36,030 nt of DNA from positions 11,687 to 47,716 of the forward strand of contig NZ_LFEE01000005.1 in the NCBI RefSeq assembly GCF_001039045.1, given 5' to 3'. The position numbers and the translations under genes were made by a program. Shown here piece by piece: positions 7,010 through 14,843 of the stretch. Source of the DNA: Lactiplantibacillus herbarum. Lineage in GTDB: Bacteria; Bacillota; Bacilli; Lactobacillales; Lactobacillaceae. Within the stretch, counting starts at the first letter, position 1; each line of letters starts with the position of its first letter. The notes beneath the pieces are model-generated. The model was not told the DNA's origin and did no database searches. It worked only from the letters and a program-made list of their open reading frames with translations.

Positions 7010-7720
7010 ATGAGTACCATGAGTTCGCCAATTTATATTCAAATTCACAACCAAATTAAACAAGCGATTGAGGCTGGACGGTGGGCCGTTGGTGACCGCA
7101 TCCCGGCTGAACGAGAACTCGCTAGTCAATTCGATGTTAGTCGGATGACGTTACGGCAAGCCATTCAGACCTTGGTTGACGAGGGAATATTAGAGCGGCG
7201 AGTCGGTGCCGGTACGTTTGTCGCTAACCAAAAGGTTCAAGAAAAAATGTCCGGTGTCACCAGCTTTACCGATCTAATGCTGGCTCAAGGAAAGGTACCA
7301 TCCAGTAAAACGATCTCTTACCATGTGACCAGTCCATCCTTATCAGAGAGCGAAAAGTTAGCGCTAAAACCTAACGAACAAGTTCTACGGATGGAACGGA
7401 TTCGCTACGGCGACGATTTACCGATCTGTTTTGAAGTAGCGACTGTCCCTGAACGACTGGTTAAACAGTTTACGAAGGACGAAGTCACTAGTTCGCTATA
7501 CCGGACACTGGAAGAAAAAGCCAGCCTAGTACCGGGTAAGGCGCAACAGACGGTTTCTGCGATGTCCGCTTCAGAGCGCATTGCGGAATACTTGTCAGTG
7601 CGCCGGGGTGACGCGTTGTTACGCTTACGCCAGATTTCATACTTGCAGACGGGTGAACCGTTCGAATACGTGCGGACACAGTACGTTGGTAATCGGTTTG
7701 AATTCTATCTCGAAAAATAG
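7010..7720 (+). CDS. nagR: GntR/HutC-family repressor, NagR (YvoA)-like
   Basis: This transcriptional regulator has an N-terminal winged helix (SPIYIQIHNQIKQAI, then AERELASQFDVSRMTLRQAI, about residues 6-68) and a C-terminal UTRA effector domain (about 95-230). HutC-type regulators next to nagA usually sense GlcN-6-P or GlcNAc-6-P and repress the nag genes. The operator-like palindrome in the nagA promoter supports this. There are two possible starts: ATG 7010 (AGAGG at about six bases) and ATG 7019 (AAGGA at nine bases). The length of 236 residues is typical. No classic terminator follows; a large hairpin repeat begins five bases after the stop and may serve that purpose. Confidence 0.88.
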   Translation: MSTMSSPIYIQIHNQIKQAIEAGRWAVGDRIPAERELASQFDVSRMTLRQAIQTLVDEGILERRVGAGTFVANQKVQEKMSGVTSFTDLMLAQGKVPSSKTISYHVTSPSLSESEKLALKPNEQVLRMERIRYGDDLPICFEVATVPERLVKQFTKDEVTSSLYRTLEEKASLVPGKAQQTVSAMSASERIAEYLSVRRGDALLRLRQISYLQTGEPFEYVRTQYVGNRFEFYLEK

Positions 7721-7724
7721 GAGA

Positions 7725-7834
7725 GTGGGCCAAAAGCCGGGTAGTTGCTGAGCATAGCCTAGGAAGCCGAATGATTGGGGTTTTCAATCGTTGGGCTTCC
7801 GTAGCTAAGCGGAGGCAACTGGCTTTTGACGCAC
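7725..7834 (+). repeat. Structured hairpin repeat, copy A
   Basis: A roughly 110-nt imperfect inverted repeat. Nested pairings are GTG/CAC (7725-7727 with 7832-7834), CAAAAGCC/GGCTTTTG (7731-7738 with 7821-7828), AGTTGC/GCAACT (7743-7748 with 7815-7820), and a 16-base central arm (7762-7777 with 7785-7800, one G·G mismatch). Conserved unpaired or partly paired words are TGAGCATAGCCTA on the left and GTAGCTAAGCGGA on the right. It is followed by ACGTTTCGACAATTAAT. A second copy lies at 35830-35940. Confidence 0.85.
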
Positions 7835-7860
7835 GTTTCGACAATTAATATTCGAAAGAC

Positions 7861-7953
7861 GGGTTAAGCGGAACAAACTGGCTTTTCTCACACGTTTCGA
7901 CTATTAATATTCGAAGCACAGTAAGCGACTATGGCTTTTGTCACAGAACCGTT
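7861..7953 (+). repeat. Two partial right arms of the hairpin repeat
   Basis: TTAAGCGGAACAAACTGGC followed by CACACGTTTCGACTATTAAT (about 7864-7908), and then GTAAGCGACTATGGC followed by TTTTGTCAC (about 7921-7944), resemble the right side of copy A without a matching left side. They look like decayed or solo arms in tandem. With copy A and the tagA terminator they fill the gene-free interval 7721-8073. Confidence 0.6.
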
Positions 7954-7974
7954 TTGACACTAAAACGTTGTAAA

Positions 7975-8024
7975 AAATAAACACGGTATCCCAGAATTTA
8001 AAAATCCTGAGATACCGTGTTTTT
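7975..8024. terminator. Terminator of tagA (reverse strand), possibly bidirectional
   Basis: The stem ACACGGTATCCCAG/CTGAGATACCGTGT (7981-7994 with 8007-8020, one mismatch) has A-rich sequence on the left, which reads as a T run on the reverse strand, and four Ts on the right. Confidence 0.8.
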
Positions 8025-8073
8025 GATCAAGAACTTAATTTGTTTATAGCCATACTTGATGCAGTATTTCTCA

Positions 8074-8811
8074 TTACTGCCGTTCCTGCCGCGCAATTTT
8101 CTTCACCAATCGTAAGTAACGTGGCAGAACTAACATCCGTTTGAAACGACTGGGTTCCTTGATCAAGCGGTAGAGCCATTCAATGTGGTGGTTTTGCCAG
8201 AACATGGGGGCCCGCTTGACTGCACCCGCAACAACGTCAAAGCTACCGCCAACTCCCATCCACAGGGCGTCAAAGCGCTGACGATACTTGGCAATGAAGA
8301 ATTCCTGCTTTGGAAAGCCAGTGGCAACGAAAATCATGTCAGGTTTAGCCGCTACGATTTGGTCGACAATGGCGGCTTCATCATCGTAATAACCATCGTG
8401 GGAACCGGCAATGACAACTCCGGGGTAATCACGTTGAATATTGGCAACGACTTGTTCTAGAACGGCAGGTTTAGCACCCAACAGAAAAAGTCGTTGGTGA
8501 TGCTGACTGCCCCATGTGAGCAGGGCGGTTAACGTGTCATACCCCGTAATGCGTTCTGGTAGTGGTGTTCCTAAGATTTGAGCGCCCTGAATAACGCCAA
8601 TACCGTCGGGTGTCACATAGTCAGCCTGAGCGATGACCTGCTGATAATCAGGATGTTCGCGGGCGTACATTAGAATTTCTGGGTTAGCTGTGATAACAAA
8701 CCGATTTTTGTGGCTCATAATATCTTGTTGAAGTTGCTGGACAAAGTCAGCGTTAGTGGTCTTAATAAATGGGACATCTAAGATGGAAACCGTATCAAAC
8801 GGAACTGACAT
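8074..8811 (-). CDS. tagA: WecG/TagA/CpsF glycosyltransferase (TagA), wall teichoic acid linkage unit
   Basis: This GT26-family enzyme adds N-acetylmannosamine to undecaprenyl-PP-GlcNAc, the first committed step of wall teichoic acid synthesis, at the inner membrane face. Visible family motifs are FVITANPEI (residues 38-46), the active-site segment YVTPDGIGV with Asp69, FLLGAKP, FVATGFPKQE and MGVGGSFD. The basic, aromatic C-terminal segment (EWLYRLIKEPSR onward) is the membrane-anchoring appendage of the family. The 245-residue length is normal. The start ATG 8811 has GAGGT (8817-8821). It stands alone; a reverse-strand -10 TATACT lies at 8841-8846. The specific sugar is inferred from family membership. 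Confidence 0.9.
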   Translation of the reverse strand: MSVPFDTVSILDVPFIKTTNADFVQQLQQDIMSHKNRFVITANPEILMYAREHPDYQQVIAQADYVTPDGIGVIQGAQILGTPLPERITGYDTLTALLTWGSQHHQRLFLLGAKPAVLEQVVANIQRDYPGVVIAGSHDGYYDDEAAIVDQIVAAKPDMIFVATGFPKQEFFIAKYRQRFDALWMGVGGSFDVVAGAVKRAPMFWQNHHIEWLYRLIKEPSRFKRMLVLPRYLRLVKKIARQERQ

Positions 8812-8840
8812 AGGCGACCTCGCTTTCTAATTCTAATTAA

Positions 8841-8868
8841 AGTATAGGTAAATCGTGAATTTCTGCAA
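8841..8868 (-). promoter_or_regulatory. Probable promoter of tagA
   Basis: On the reverse strand TTGCAG (8868-8863), a 16-base spacer and TATACT (8846-8841), about 30 bases before the start codon. Confidence 0.5.
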
Positions 8869-8905
8869 CTTTTTAAGTGCTGAAGTGCATTACTTTTACA
8901 AAAAA

Positions 8906-8914
8906 TGCTAAAAT
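8906..8914 (+). promoter_or_regulatory. Extended -10 element upstream of pncB
   Basis: TGC-TAAAAT (8906-8914) matches an extended -10. The sequence 17 bases upstream (TGCATT) is a poor -35. Confidence 0.45.
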
Positions 8915-8968
8915 AAGCTTAACTTACTGTAAATCTAGTAATTATCTACGAAATGGAGAATTATACTC

Positions 8969-10447
8969 ATGACGCAAATCTATCCGGATGATAGTCTTAC
9001 CTTGCATACGGATGCTTATCAGATCAACATGATCCAAACCTACTGGGAACAAGGGATTCACAACAAGCATGCGGTGTTTGAAGTGTTCTTCCGTAAAATG
9101 CCGTTCCAAAATGGTTACGCGGTCTTTGCTGGTCTGGAACGAGTCGTTAATTATATCAATAATTTACATTTTACGGCAACTGATATCGCGTATTTACGCG
9201 AACTTGGTGGTTATTCAGATGCCTTTTTAGATTACTTAGCAAATTTCAAATTCGATGCAACCATTCGTTCCGTTCGCGAAGGCGACTTGGTCTTTAATAA
9301 TGAGCCCATCTTGCAAGTTGAAGGGCCATTGGCGACCTGTCAATTAATTGAAACGGCACTGTTGAATATTATTAATTACCAAACGTTGATTGCAACTAAG
9401 GCTGCGCGGATCAAGTCAGTTGTCGGTGAAGATGGGTTGCTAGAGTTCGGAACTCGGCGTGCGCAGGAATTTGACGCCGCAATTTGGGGAACCCGGGCAG
9501 CTTATATCGGTGGCTTTGATGCAACTAGTAATGTGCGGGCCGGTAAAATCTTTGGTATTCCAATCAGTGGGACGCATGCCCATGCCTTAGTGCAGACTTA
9601 TCGGAACGATTACGAAGCGTTCAAGGCTTACGCTGAGACGCACCATGACTGTGTCTTTTTAGTGGATACTTACGATACGTTACGAAGTGGTGTGCCAAGT
9701 GCGATTCGAGTTGCTAAAGAGATGGGTGATCGGATCAATTTCCAAGGTGTCCGGATCGATAGCGGCGACATGGCGTACTTGTCCAAACGTGTGCGGGAAC
9801 AGCTGGATGAAGCCGGCTTCCCGGATGCAAAAATTTATGCTTCCAACGATTTAGATGAAAAGACGATTCAAAACTTGAAGATGCAGGGTGCTAAAATCAG
9901 TGTGTGGGGCGTTGGGACCAAGCTGATTACGGCGTTTGATCAACCAGCTCTGGGTGCCGTTTATAAGATGGTTTCCATCGAAGACGATCACCAACAGATG
10001 GTTGATACGATTAAATTGTCGAATAATGCTGAAAAAGTTTCGACACCTGGGCAGAAGCAAGTTTGGCGAATCACTAAGCGGGCCGATGGTAAATCAGAAG
10101 GTGATTACGTCACGTTATATGACGAAGATCCTCGTAATGAAGAATCCATCTACATGTTCCACCCAAGTTACACGTATATCAACAAGACGGTCAGTGACTT
10201 TGATGCCCGCCCAGTATTGATTCCAATCTATGATCAGGGTAAGCAAGTTTATGACTTGCCAAGTCTTGATGAGATTAAGGAATACTCGTTTGAAAGCTTG
10301 GAATCACTCTGGGACGAATATAAGCGGGACTTGAATCCGCAAGACTACCCAGTCGATTTGTCACAGAAATTATACGATCACAAGATGAACATCATTACTG
10401 CTGTTCGTGACCGAGTTAACCATAAAGACCAGGAGGAAACTGACTAA
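8969..10447 (+). CDS. pncB: Nicotinate phosphoribosyltransferase
   Basis: It converts nicotinate and PRPP to nicotinate mononucleotide, the entry to NAD salvage (Preiss-Handler pathway). The family N-terminus [15 protein letters not shown], the segment EFGTRRAQ, and [10 protein letters not shown] around residue 203, which holds the regulatory phospho-histidine of the family, are all present, as is [10 protein letters not shown]. The length of 492 residues is normal. The start ATG 8969 has TGGAGA upstream. The stop TAA shares its last base with the ATG of nadE (TAATG), so the two steps of NAD synthesis are translationally coupled. The adenylyltransferase NadD is not in the window. Confidence 0.95.
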   Translation: MTQIYPDDSLTLHTDAYQINMIQTYWEQGIHNKHAVFEVFFRKMPFQNGYAVFAGLERVVNYINNLHFTATDIAYLRELGGYSDAFLDYLANFKFDATIRSVREGDLVFNNEPILQVEGPLATCQLIETALLNIINYQTLIATKAARIKSVVGEDGLLEFGTRRAQEFDAAIWGTRAAYIGGFDATSNVRAGKIFGIPISGTHAHALVQTYRNDYEAFKAYAETHHDCVFLVDTYDTLRSGVPSAIRVAKEMGDRINFQGVRIDSGDMAYLSKRVREQLDEAGFPDAKIYASNDLDEKTIQNLKMQGAKISVWGVGTKLITAFDQPALGAVYKMVSIEDDHQQMVDTIKLSNNAEKVSTPGQKQVWRITKRADGKSEGDYVTLYDEDPRNEESIYMFHPSYTYINKTVSDFDARPVLIPIYDQGKQVYDLPSLDEIKEYSFESLESLWDEYKRDLNPQDYPVDLSQKLYDHKMNIITAVRDRVNHKDQEETD

Positions 10448-11274
10448 TGCGGCCATTACAAGCTGAAATTATTGACGCGTTACACGTCGCACCATCAATT
10501 GATCCAGAAGTAGAAATCCGGCGCAGTATTGATTTTTTGAAGGCTTACTTGAAGAAGAATAGCTTTTTGAAGACTTACGTTCTCGGCATTTCTGGTGGTC
10601 AGGATTCAACGCTAGCTGGTAAGTTAACGCAAATGGCCATTACAGAGATGCGTCAGGAAACTGGCGACGATCACTATCAATTCGTCGCAGTGCGGTTACC
10701 TTATGGCAATCAGGCTGACGAAGCGGATGCTATGGAAGCCATCGACTTCATGCAGGCTGACGTTACCGACCGAGTGGATATTCAACCAGCCACCGATGCG
10801 ATGGTAACAGCTTTGGAAGCCAACGATTTAACGATTCGTGATTTTAACAAAGGTAACATCAAAGCACGTCAACGGATGATTGTCCAATACGGGATCGCTG
10901 GCGAAATGCAAGGTGCCGTTGTGGGGACTGACCACGCTGCGGAAGCCGTAACTGGTTTTTACACCAAGTACGGTGATGGTGGTGCCGACATCGTGCCATT
11001 GTGGCGATTAAATAAACGTCAGGGTAAGCAGATGCTAGCCGTATTGAATGCACCTAAGCATTTATACGACAAGGTACCTACGGCAGATCTTGAAGAAGAC
11101 CGGCCAGCATTACCTGACGAAGTTGCGCTCGGTGTGCACTATGATGAAATCGACGATTACCTTGAAGGCAAGACCATCAGTGACGATGCGGCGACTAAGA
11201 TCGAAGCATGGTATCTGAAGACTGCTCACAAGCGTCACGCAGCTATTACCGTCTACGATAGTTTTTGGAAATAG
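10447..11274 (+). CDS. nadE: NH3-dependent NAD+ synthetase
   Basis: NadE amidates deamido-NAD to NAD with ATP and ammonia, completing the pathway begun by PncB. The PP-loop SGGQDS (residues 49-54) binds [23 protein letters not shown] is the deamido-NAD-binding segment. The 275-residue length shows the ammonia-dependent type without a glutaminase domain. AGGAGG (10431-10436) precedes the ATG by ten bases, inside the end of pncB. I see no terminator directly after the stop; the promoter of the next gene begins 10 bases further on. Confidence 0.96.
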   Translation: MRPLQAEIIDALHVAPSIDPEVEIRRSIDFLKAYLKKNSFLKTYVLGISGGQDSTLAGKLTQMAITEMRQETGDDHYQFVAVRLPYGNQADEADAMEAIDFMQADVTDRVDIQPATDAMVTALEANDLTIRDFNKGNIKARQRMIVQYGIAGEMQGAVVGTDHAAEAVTGFYTKYGDGGADIVPLWRLNKRQGKQMLAVLNAPKHLYDKVPTADLEEDRPALPDEVALGVHYDEIDDYLEGKTISDDAATKIEAWYLKTAHKRHAAITVYDSFWK

Positions 11275-11284
11275 GTTAAACTAG

Positions 11285-11313
11285 TAGACAGAATTAATAG
11301 AATCTGATATTCT
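11285..11313 (+). promoter_or_regulatory. Promoter of the riboswitch-ATPase unit
   Basis: TAGACA (11285-11290), a 17-base spacer and TATTCT (11308-11313) with TGA just before it (extended -10). The predicted start near 11320 coincides with the beginning of the riboswitch P1 helix. Confidence 0.6.
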
Positions 11314-11320
11314 TACGTTA

Positions 11321-11400
11321 TATTCATAAGGGAGTAACTAGCAGAGATATTCTGCGACAATGCCGTCAACAAGAAGCCAATCCGGTGTTGTCTTAAATAG
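11321..11400 (+). promoter_or_regulatory. yybP-ykoY family manganese riboswitch
   Basis: The two conserved loop words of the family are present in the right order and spacing: GGGAGTA (11330-11336) and TGCCGTCA (11361-11368). P1 can form from TATT-TAA (11321-11329) with TTAAATA (11393-11399). P2 is GCAGA/TCTGC (11341-11345 with 11351-11355). P3 is GACAA/TTGTC (11356-11360 with 11388-11392), with CCGG (11382-11385) near the L3 loop. The family binds Mn2+ between these two loops and turns on manganese exporters, including the P-type ATPase YoaB of Lactococcus. The gene downstream here is the same class of ATPase. Confidence 0.8.
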
Positions 11401-11481
11401 TGAGACTTATGTATGTTCACACAATTTTGCGTGCATACATGGGTCTCATTTTCTATCTCACGGGATAAATAGAAAATGAGA
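11399..11481 (+). promoter_or_regulatory. Riboswitch expression platform: two mutually exclusive hairpins
   Basis: Hairpin 1 pairs 11401-11415 with 11434-11448 (15 bp, two G·U) and is followed by TTTTCT, so it is terminator-like. Hairpin 2 pairs 11444-11456 with 11469-11481 (13 bp, perfect). Both need 11444-11448 (TCTCA), so only one can form. The 5' arm of hairpin 1 abuts the 3' strand of P1. A reasonable model is that Mn2+-stabilised P1 disfavours hairpin 1 and lets hairpin 2 form as antiterminator. Confidence 0.65.
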
Positions 11482-11507
11482 GCCAAATGCCAGAAAAGGA
11501 GCTTACT

Positions 11508-14162
11508 ATGAGTAACCAACCAAAGTACCAACAATCTTTACCCGCGATTTATCAGGAATTAGGGACTGATGAACACGGTTTACAAGGAACTGCAGCTGAG
11601 GAGCGCTTGGAGCAATATGGCCCCAACGCTTTGAACCAGCAGAAAACCACGTCATTGTTACAGAAATTTATCGCCCAGTTTAAGGACTTCATGATTATCG
11701 TCCTACTGGTCGCAGCTTTAATCGCTGCGTTTACCGGTGAAGGTGTCGATGCCATCATCATCTTACTGGTGGTCGTGTTGAATGCAGTCTTCGGGGTCTT
11801 CCAAGAATCCAAGGCTGAAGAAGCAATCAACGCACTTAAAGAGATGGCGGCACCGGATGCAACCGTCTTGCGTGATGGTCAACTTCAGACCGTTAAGAGT
11901 GACGCGTTAGTTCCAGGGGATATTGTCTCCTTGGAAGCGGGGGATATCGTTCCCGCTGACTTACGCTTGATTGAAAGTGCCTCACTGAAGGTTGAAGAAT
12001 CAGCCCTGACTGGTGAATCAGTGCCAGTTGAGAAGCAAGCTGAAACGTTAGAAGCCGGCGATTTACCAATTGGGGATCGGATCAACATGGCTTACATGAA
12101 CAGTAACGTGACGTATGGTCGCGCAACTGGGATCGTTGTTGCTACTGGGATGCAGACTGAAGTTGGTCGGATTGCCGGGATGATCGAAGCAGCTGACGAG
12201 ACCACCACGCCACTACAAGCGAACTTAACGCAATTAGGGAAGTCATTAACGATTTTAATCTTAGTGATTGCGGCCGTGGTCTTCGGTATCGGGATGCTTC
12301 GTGGTCAAGAAAGTCTCATCAATATGTTATTGACGGCAATTTCGTTAGCCGTTGCCGCTATTCCAGAAGGGTTGCCCGCTATCGTAACGATTACGTTAGC
12401 TTTAGGAACTCAACGGATGGCCAAACGTCACGCCTTAGTTCGTAAGTTGCCTGCTGTTGAAACGTTAGGTAGTACCGACATTATCGCTTCTGATAAGACC
12501 GGGACATTAACTCAGAACAAGATGACCGTTGAAAAACTGGTTGTTAACCAAGAATTGGTAAATGCACGGACGACTGAATTACCAATCGACAGTCGTTTAG
12601 CGCAAGTGATGATTTTAAGTAATGACACGAAGATCATGGCAGACGGTTTAGCCGGTGACCCAACCGAAACGGCGTTGATCCAATACAACTTGGATCAGGG
12701 CTACCCAGTTAATCAACTGTTAACGGACCGTCCCCGTGTCAACGAAGTACCATTCGATTCGGAACGTAAGTTGATGTCAACGGTTCACCCATTATCAGAC
12801 GGTAGTTTCTTGGTAGCCGTTAAGGGTGCGCCAGATGAATTACTCAAACGTGTGACCCAGATTGAAACAAACGGCGACGTTCAACCGTTGACCAAGACTA
12901 GTCGTGACCAGATCTTAGCAACTAACCATGAGTTAGCTACCCAAGCTTTACGAGTTCTAGCTTTTGCTTATAAGATTATCAACACGGTACCAACGACGGT
13001 TAATACCGATACGTTAGAAAACGAATTGGTCTTTGCTGGGATGGTCGGGATGATTGATCCTGAACGGCCAGAAGTTGAACAAGCCGTTGCCGAAGCGAAA
13101 TCAGCTGGTATTCGTCCATTGATGATTACCGGTGACCACCGTGATACGGCGGAAGCCATTGCGGTTCGTTTAGGAATTATTGAAGCTGGTGATGACGATG
13201 CCGTGATTACTGGGGCAGAACTCGACGATATGAGCGATGCTGAATTCGGTAAAAAAGTTGACGATTATTCCGTTTACGCGCGGGTCGCACCAGAACATAA
13301 GGTCCGAATCGTGAATGCTTGGCAGAAACGCGGTAAAGTCGTTGCCATGACTGGTGACGGTGTTAACGATGCGCCTGCCCTGAAAGCCGCCGACATTGGT
13401 ATCGGGATGGGAATCACCGGTACTGAAGTTTCTAAGGGTGCCAGTGACATGGTCTTAGCGGATGATAACTTCGCAACAATCGTGGTTGCTGTTGAAGAAG
13501 GGCGTAAAGTTTTCGCCAATATTCAAAAAGCAATCCAGTACTTGTTATCAGCTAACTTGGGTGAAGTCTTGACTCTGTTCGTCATGACGATGCTTGGGTG
13601 GCAGATTTTAGCACCCGTCCACATTCTTTGGATCAACCTAGTAACCGATACTTTACCAGCGATTGCGTTAGGTGTCGAACCAACTGAAAAGAACATCATG
13701 GAACACAAGCCACGTGGACGTAATTCAAACTTCTTCTCCGGTGGCGTCTTCAGTAGCATTCTCTACCAAGGGATTCTTGAAGGTGGAATCACGTTATTCG
13801 TTTACTGGTTAGCGTTAACTTATCCAGTGCACGCAAGCTCAACTGCCATGCACGCGGATGCGTTGACGATGGCTTTTGCAACATTAGGCTTGATTCAGTT
13901 ATTCCACGCGTTTAACTCGAAGTCGATTCATGAATCACTGTTTAGAGTTGGCTTGTTCCGCAACAAGTTCTTTAACTGGGCAATCTTGATTGCGTTTGTC
14001 ATGTTAGCTATGACGATTGTTGTGCCTGGCTTAAACGGCATCTTCCACGTGAGTCACTTAGATGCTTACCAATGGGGAATTGTCGTGATTGCGTCCTTAT
14101 CAATGGTCGTAGTTGTCGAAATTGTTAAGTTCTTCCAACGCCGGCGATTACGTCGAGCGTAA
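11508..14162 (+). CDS. pacL: P-type cation-transporting ATPase (PacL/YoaB-like; probable Mn2+/Ca2+ export)
   Basis: This type IIA P-type ATPase of 884 residues couples ATP hydrolysis to cation export. In order, it has the actuator motif TGES near residue 168, M4 IPEGLPA, the phosphorylation site DKTGTLTQNKMT with Asp near 329, GDGVNDAPALKAADIGIGMG near 615, M5 SANLGEV (Asn and Glu as in SERCA-type pumps) and M6 NLVTDTLPA. The N-terminal cation-ATPase domain and C-terminal M7-M10 are complete. The start is ATG 11508 with AAAGGAG (11495-11501); an in-frame ATG at 11487 lies before that site. The yybP-ykoY riboswitch in the leader makes manganese the likely physiological substrate, although calcium cannot be excluded. 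Confidence 0.92.
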   Translation: MSNQPKYQQSLPAIYQELGTDEHGLQGTAAEERLEQYGPNALNQQKTTSLLQKFIAQFKDFMIIVLLVAALIAAFTGEGVDAIIILLVVVLNAVFGVFQESKAEEAINALKEMAAPDATVLRDGQLQTVKSDALVPGDIVSLEAGDIVPADLRLIESASLKVEESALTGESVPVEKQAETLEAGDLPIGDRINMAYMNSNVTYGRATGIVVATGMQTEVGRIAGMIEAADETTTPLQANLTQLGKSLTILILVIAAVVFGIGMLRGQESLINMLLTAISLAVAAIPEGLPAIVTITLALGTQRMAKRHALVRKLPAVETLGSTDIIASDKTGTLTQNKMTVEKLVVNQELVNARTTELPIDSRLAQVMILSNDTKIMADGLAGDPTETALIQYNLDQGYPVNQLLTDRPRVNEVPFDSERKLMSTVHPLSDGSFLVAVKGAPDELLKRVTQIETNGDVQPLTKTSRDQILATNHELATQALRVLAFAYKIINTVPTTVNTDTLENELVFAGMVGMIDPERPEVEQAVAEAKSAGIRPLMITGDHRDTAEAIAVRLGIIEAGDDDAVITGAELDDMSDAEFGKKVDDYSVYARVAPEHKVRIVNAWQKRGKVVAMTGDGVNDAPALKAADIGIGMGITGTEVSKGASDMVLADDNFATIVVAVEEGRKVFANIQKAIQYLLSANLGEVLTLFVMTMLGWQILAPVHILWINLVTDTLPAIALGVEPTEKNIMEHKPRGRNSNFFSGGVFSSILYQGILEGGITLFVYWLALTYPVHASSTAMHADALTMAFATLGLIQLFHAFNSKSIHESLFRVGLFRNKFFNWAILIAFVMLAMTIVVPGLNGIFHVSHLDAYQWGIVVIASLSMVVVVEIVKFFQRRRLRRA

Positions 14163-14174
14163 GTGAGTGGTTAC

Positions 14175-14183
14175 TGGTAAAAT
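14175..14183 (+). promoter_or_regulatory. Extended -10 upstream of the 144-residue protein gene
   Basis: TGG-TAAAAT (14175-14183), directly after the ATPase stop. The -35 region is weak. Confidence 0.4.
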
Positions 14184-14217
14184 AGAGGTAACTAATCTAA
14201 AGAAAAGAGCTACGTTT

Positions 14218-14652
14218 ATGAAAAAAGCAACGGTTCAAACGTACATGCCAGTGTTATCAAAGGTGATTGAAAGTACTGAAAAGATGGGTGAAGAATTGAA
14301 CCCAGAATTTGAAAAGCTACGTCAGGCAATTGATAACGACGCGGTGGCTCAAATGGTACCCGCTGAATTCAATGATATTCAAATGGAATTCAGTGATGGG
14401 ACTGAACAGTATCAACAAAACCTTGCATTATTGAAGAAAGCTGCCGCACCTGCTCGTTTAATCGGTCGACACCGTAACTTGATTGCGGCGTATGAAGCTT
14501 ACACCAATGCTTGTGCAGCCATGACTAACAGTATCGATATCGAGAAGCAAACGATTGATACAGCGGTCTTTGACCAAGCTGAAAAGGATCAGGAAGCCGA
14601 AATGGGCCGGATTTCTAATAATGTGCAACGCATTATGAGTTCAGTCATGTAA
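14218..14652 (+). CDS. Conserved-looking helical protein of unknown function
   Basis: This soluble protein of 144 residues has almost no predicted strands. It contains long amphipathic helices, including KVIESTEKMGEEL and RHRNLIAAYEAYTNACAAM, and an acidic C-terminal part. It has no membrane segment, cysteine motif or known catalytic motif. Size and helical character recall YlbF/YmcA-type proteins, but I see no specific match and do not assign it. The start is ATG 14218; AAAAGAG lies about nine bases upstream, and an in-frame upstream GTG (14167) has no ribosome binding site. It has its own candidate promoter and terminator, so it is probably a single-gene unit. Confidence 0.75.
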   Translation: MKKATVQTYMPVLSKVIESTEKMGEELNPEFEKLRQAIDNDAVAQMVPAEFNDIQMEFSDGTEQYQQNLALLKKAAAPARLIGRHRNLIAAYEAYTNACAAMTNSIDIEKQTIDTAVFDQAEKDQEAEMGRISNNVQRIMSSVM

Positions 14653-14665
14653 CATCGGTAAAGAT

Positions 14666-14702
14666 AGGAGGGGGACGTAGCTAAGGCTGCGGCCTCCTTT
14701 TA
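14666..14702 (+). terminator. Terminator after the 144-residue protein gene
   Basis: The outer stem AGGAGG/CCTCCT (14666-14671 with 14693-14698) and inner stem CGTAGC/GCTGCG around TAAG are followed by TTTT. Confidence 0.8.
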
Positions 14703-14802
14703 GTATCCTGGATGAATACGCCAAGCAAGTTGGACTTAATGGCAGATGATGAATGAGTTGTTGACCCGTGCCGGTTTACGCGGAAATACAATGCAAAACG
14801 CG

Positions 14803-14808
14803 TATAAT
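14803..14808 (+). promoter_or_regulatory. -10 element upstream of tex
   Basis: A perfect TATAAT 35 bases before the tex start. No good -35 is visible at 16-18 bases; TTTACG (14775-14780) is too far away. Confidence 0.4.
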
Positions 14809-14843
14809 ATAATGTAACGAGATTAAAAAGATTGGGTGAAATA

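Noticed and set aside
7488-7844. Reverse-strand ORF of 118 codons over the end of nagR and repeat copy A
   Set aside because: It covers a conserved regulator in the other direction and a non-coding repeat, with no family similarity.
7725-7953. Insertion sequence or complete transposable element
   Set aside because: No transposase ORF, no target-site duplication that I can see, and the helices covary between copies. A non-coding structured repeat fits better.
8185-8460. Plus-strand ORF of 91 codons inside the tagA region
   Set aside because: Antisense shadow of tagA, with no ribosome binding site and no recognisable domain.
11313-11534. Reverse-strand ORF of 73 codons across the riboswitch leader
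   Set aside because: The stretch is explained by the riboswitch, its two hairpins and the ATPase start; the ORF has no expression signals.
14832-14843. TTG start four codons upstream of tex ATG
   Set aside because: No Shine-Dalgarno is placed for it and homologues typically begin MDxEIL, so ATG 14844 is preferred, though not proven.
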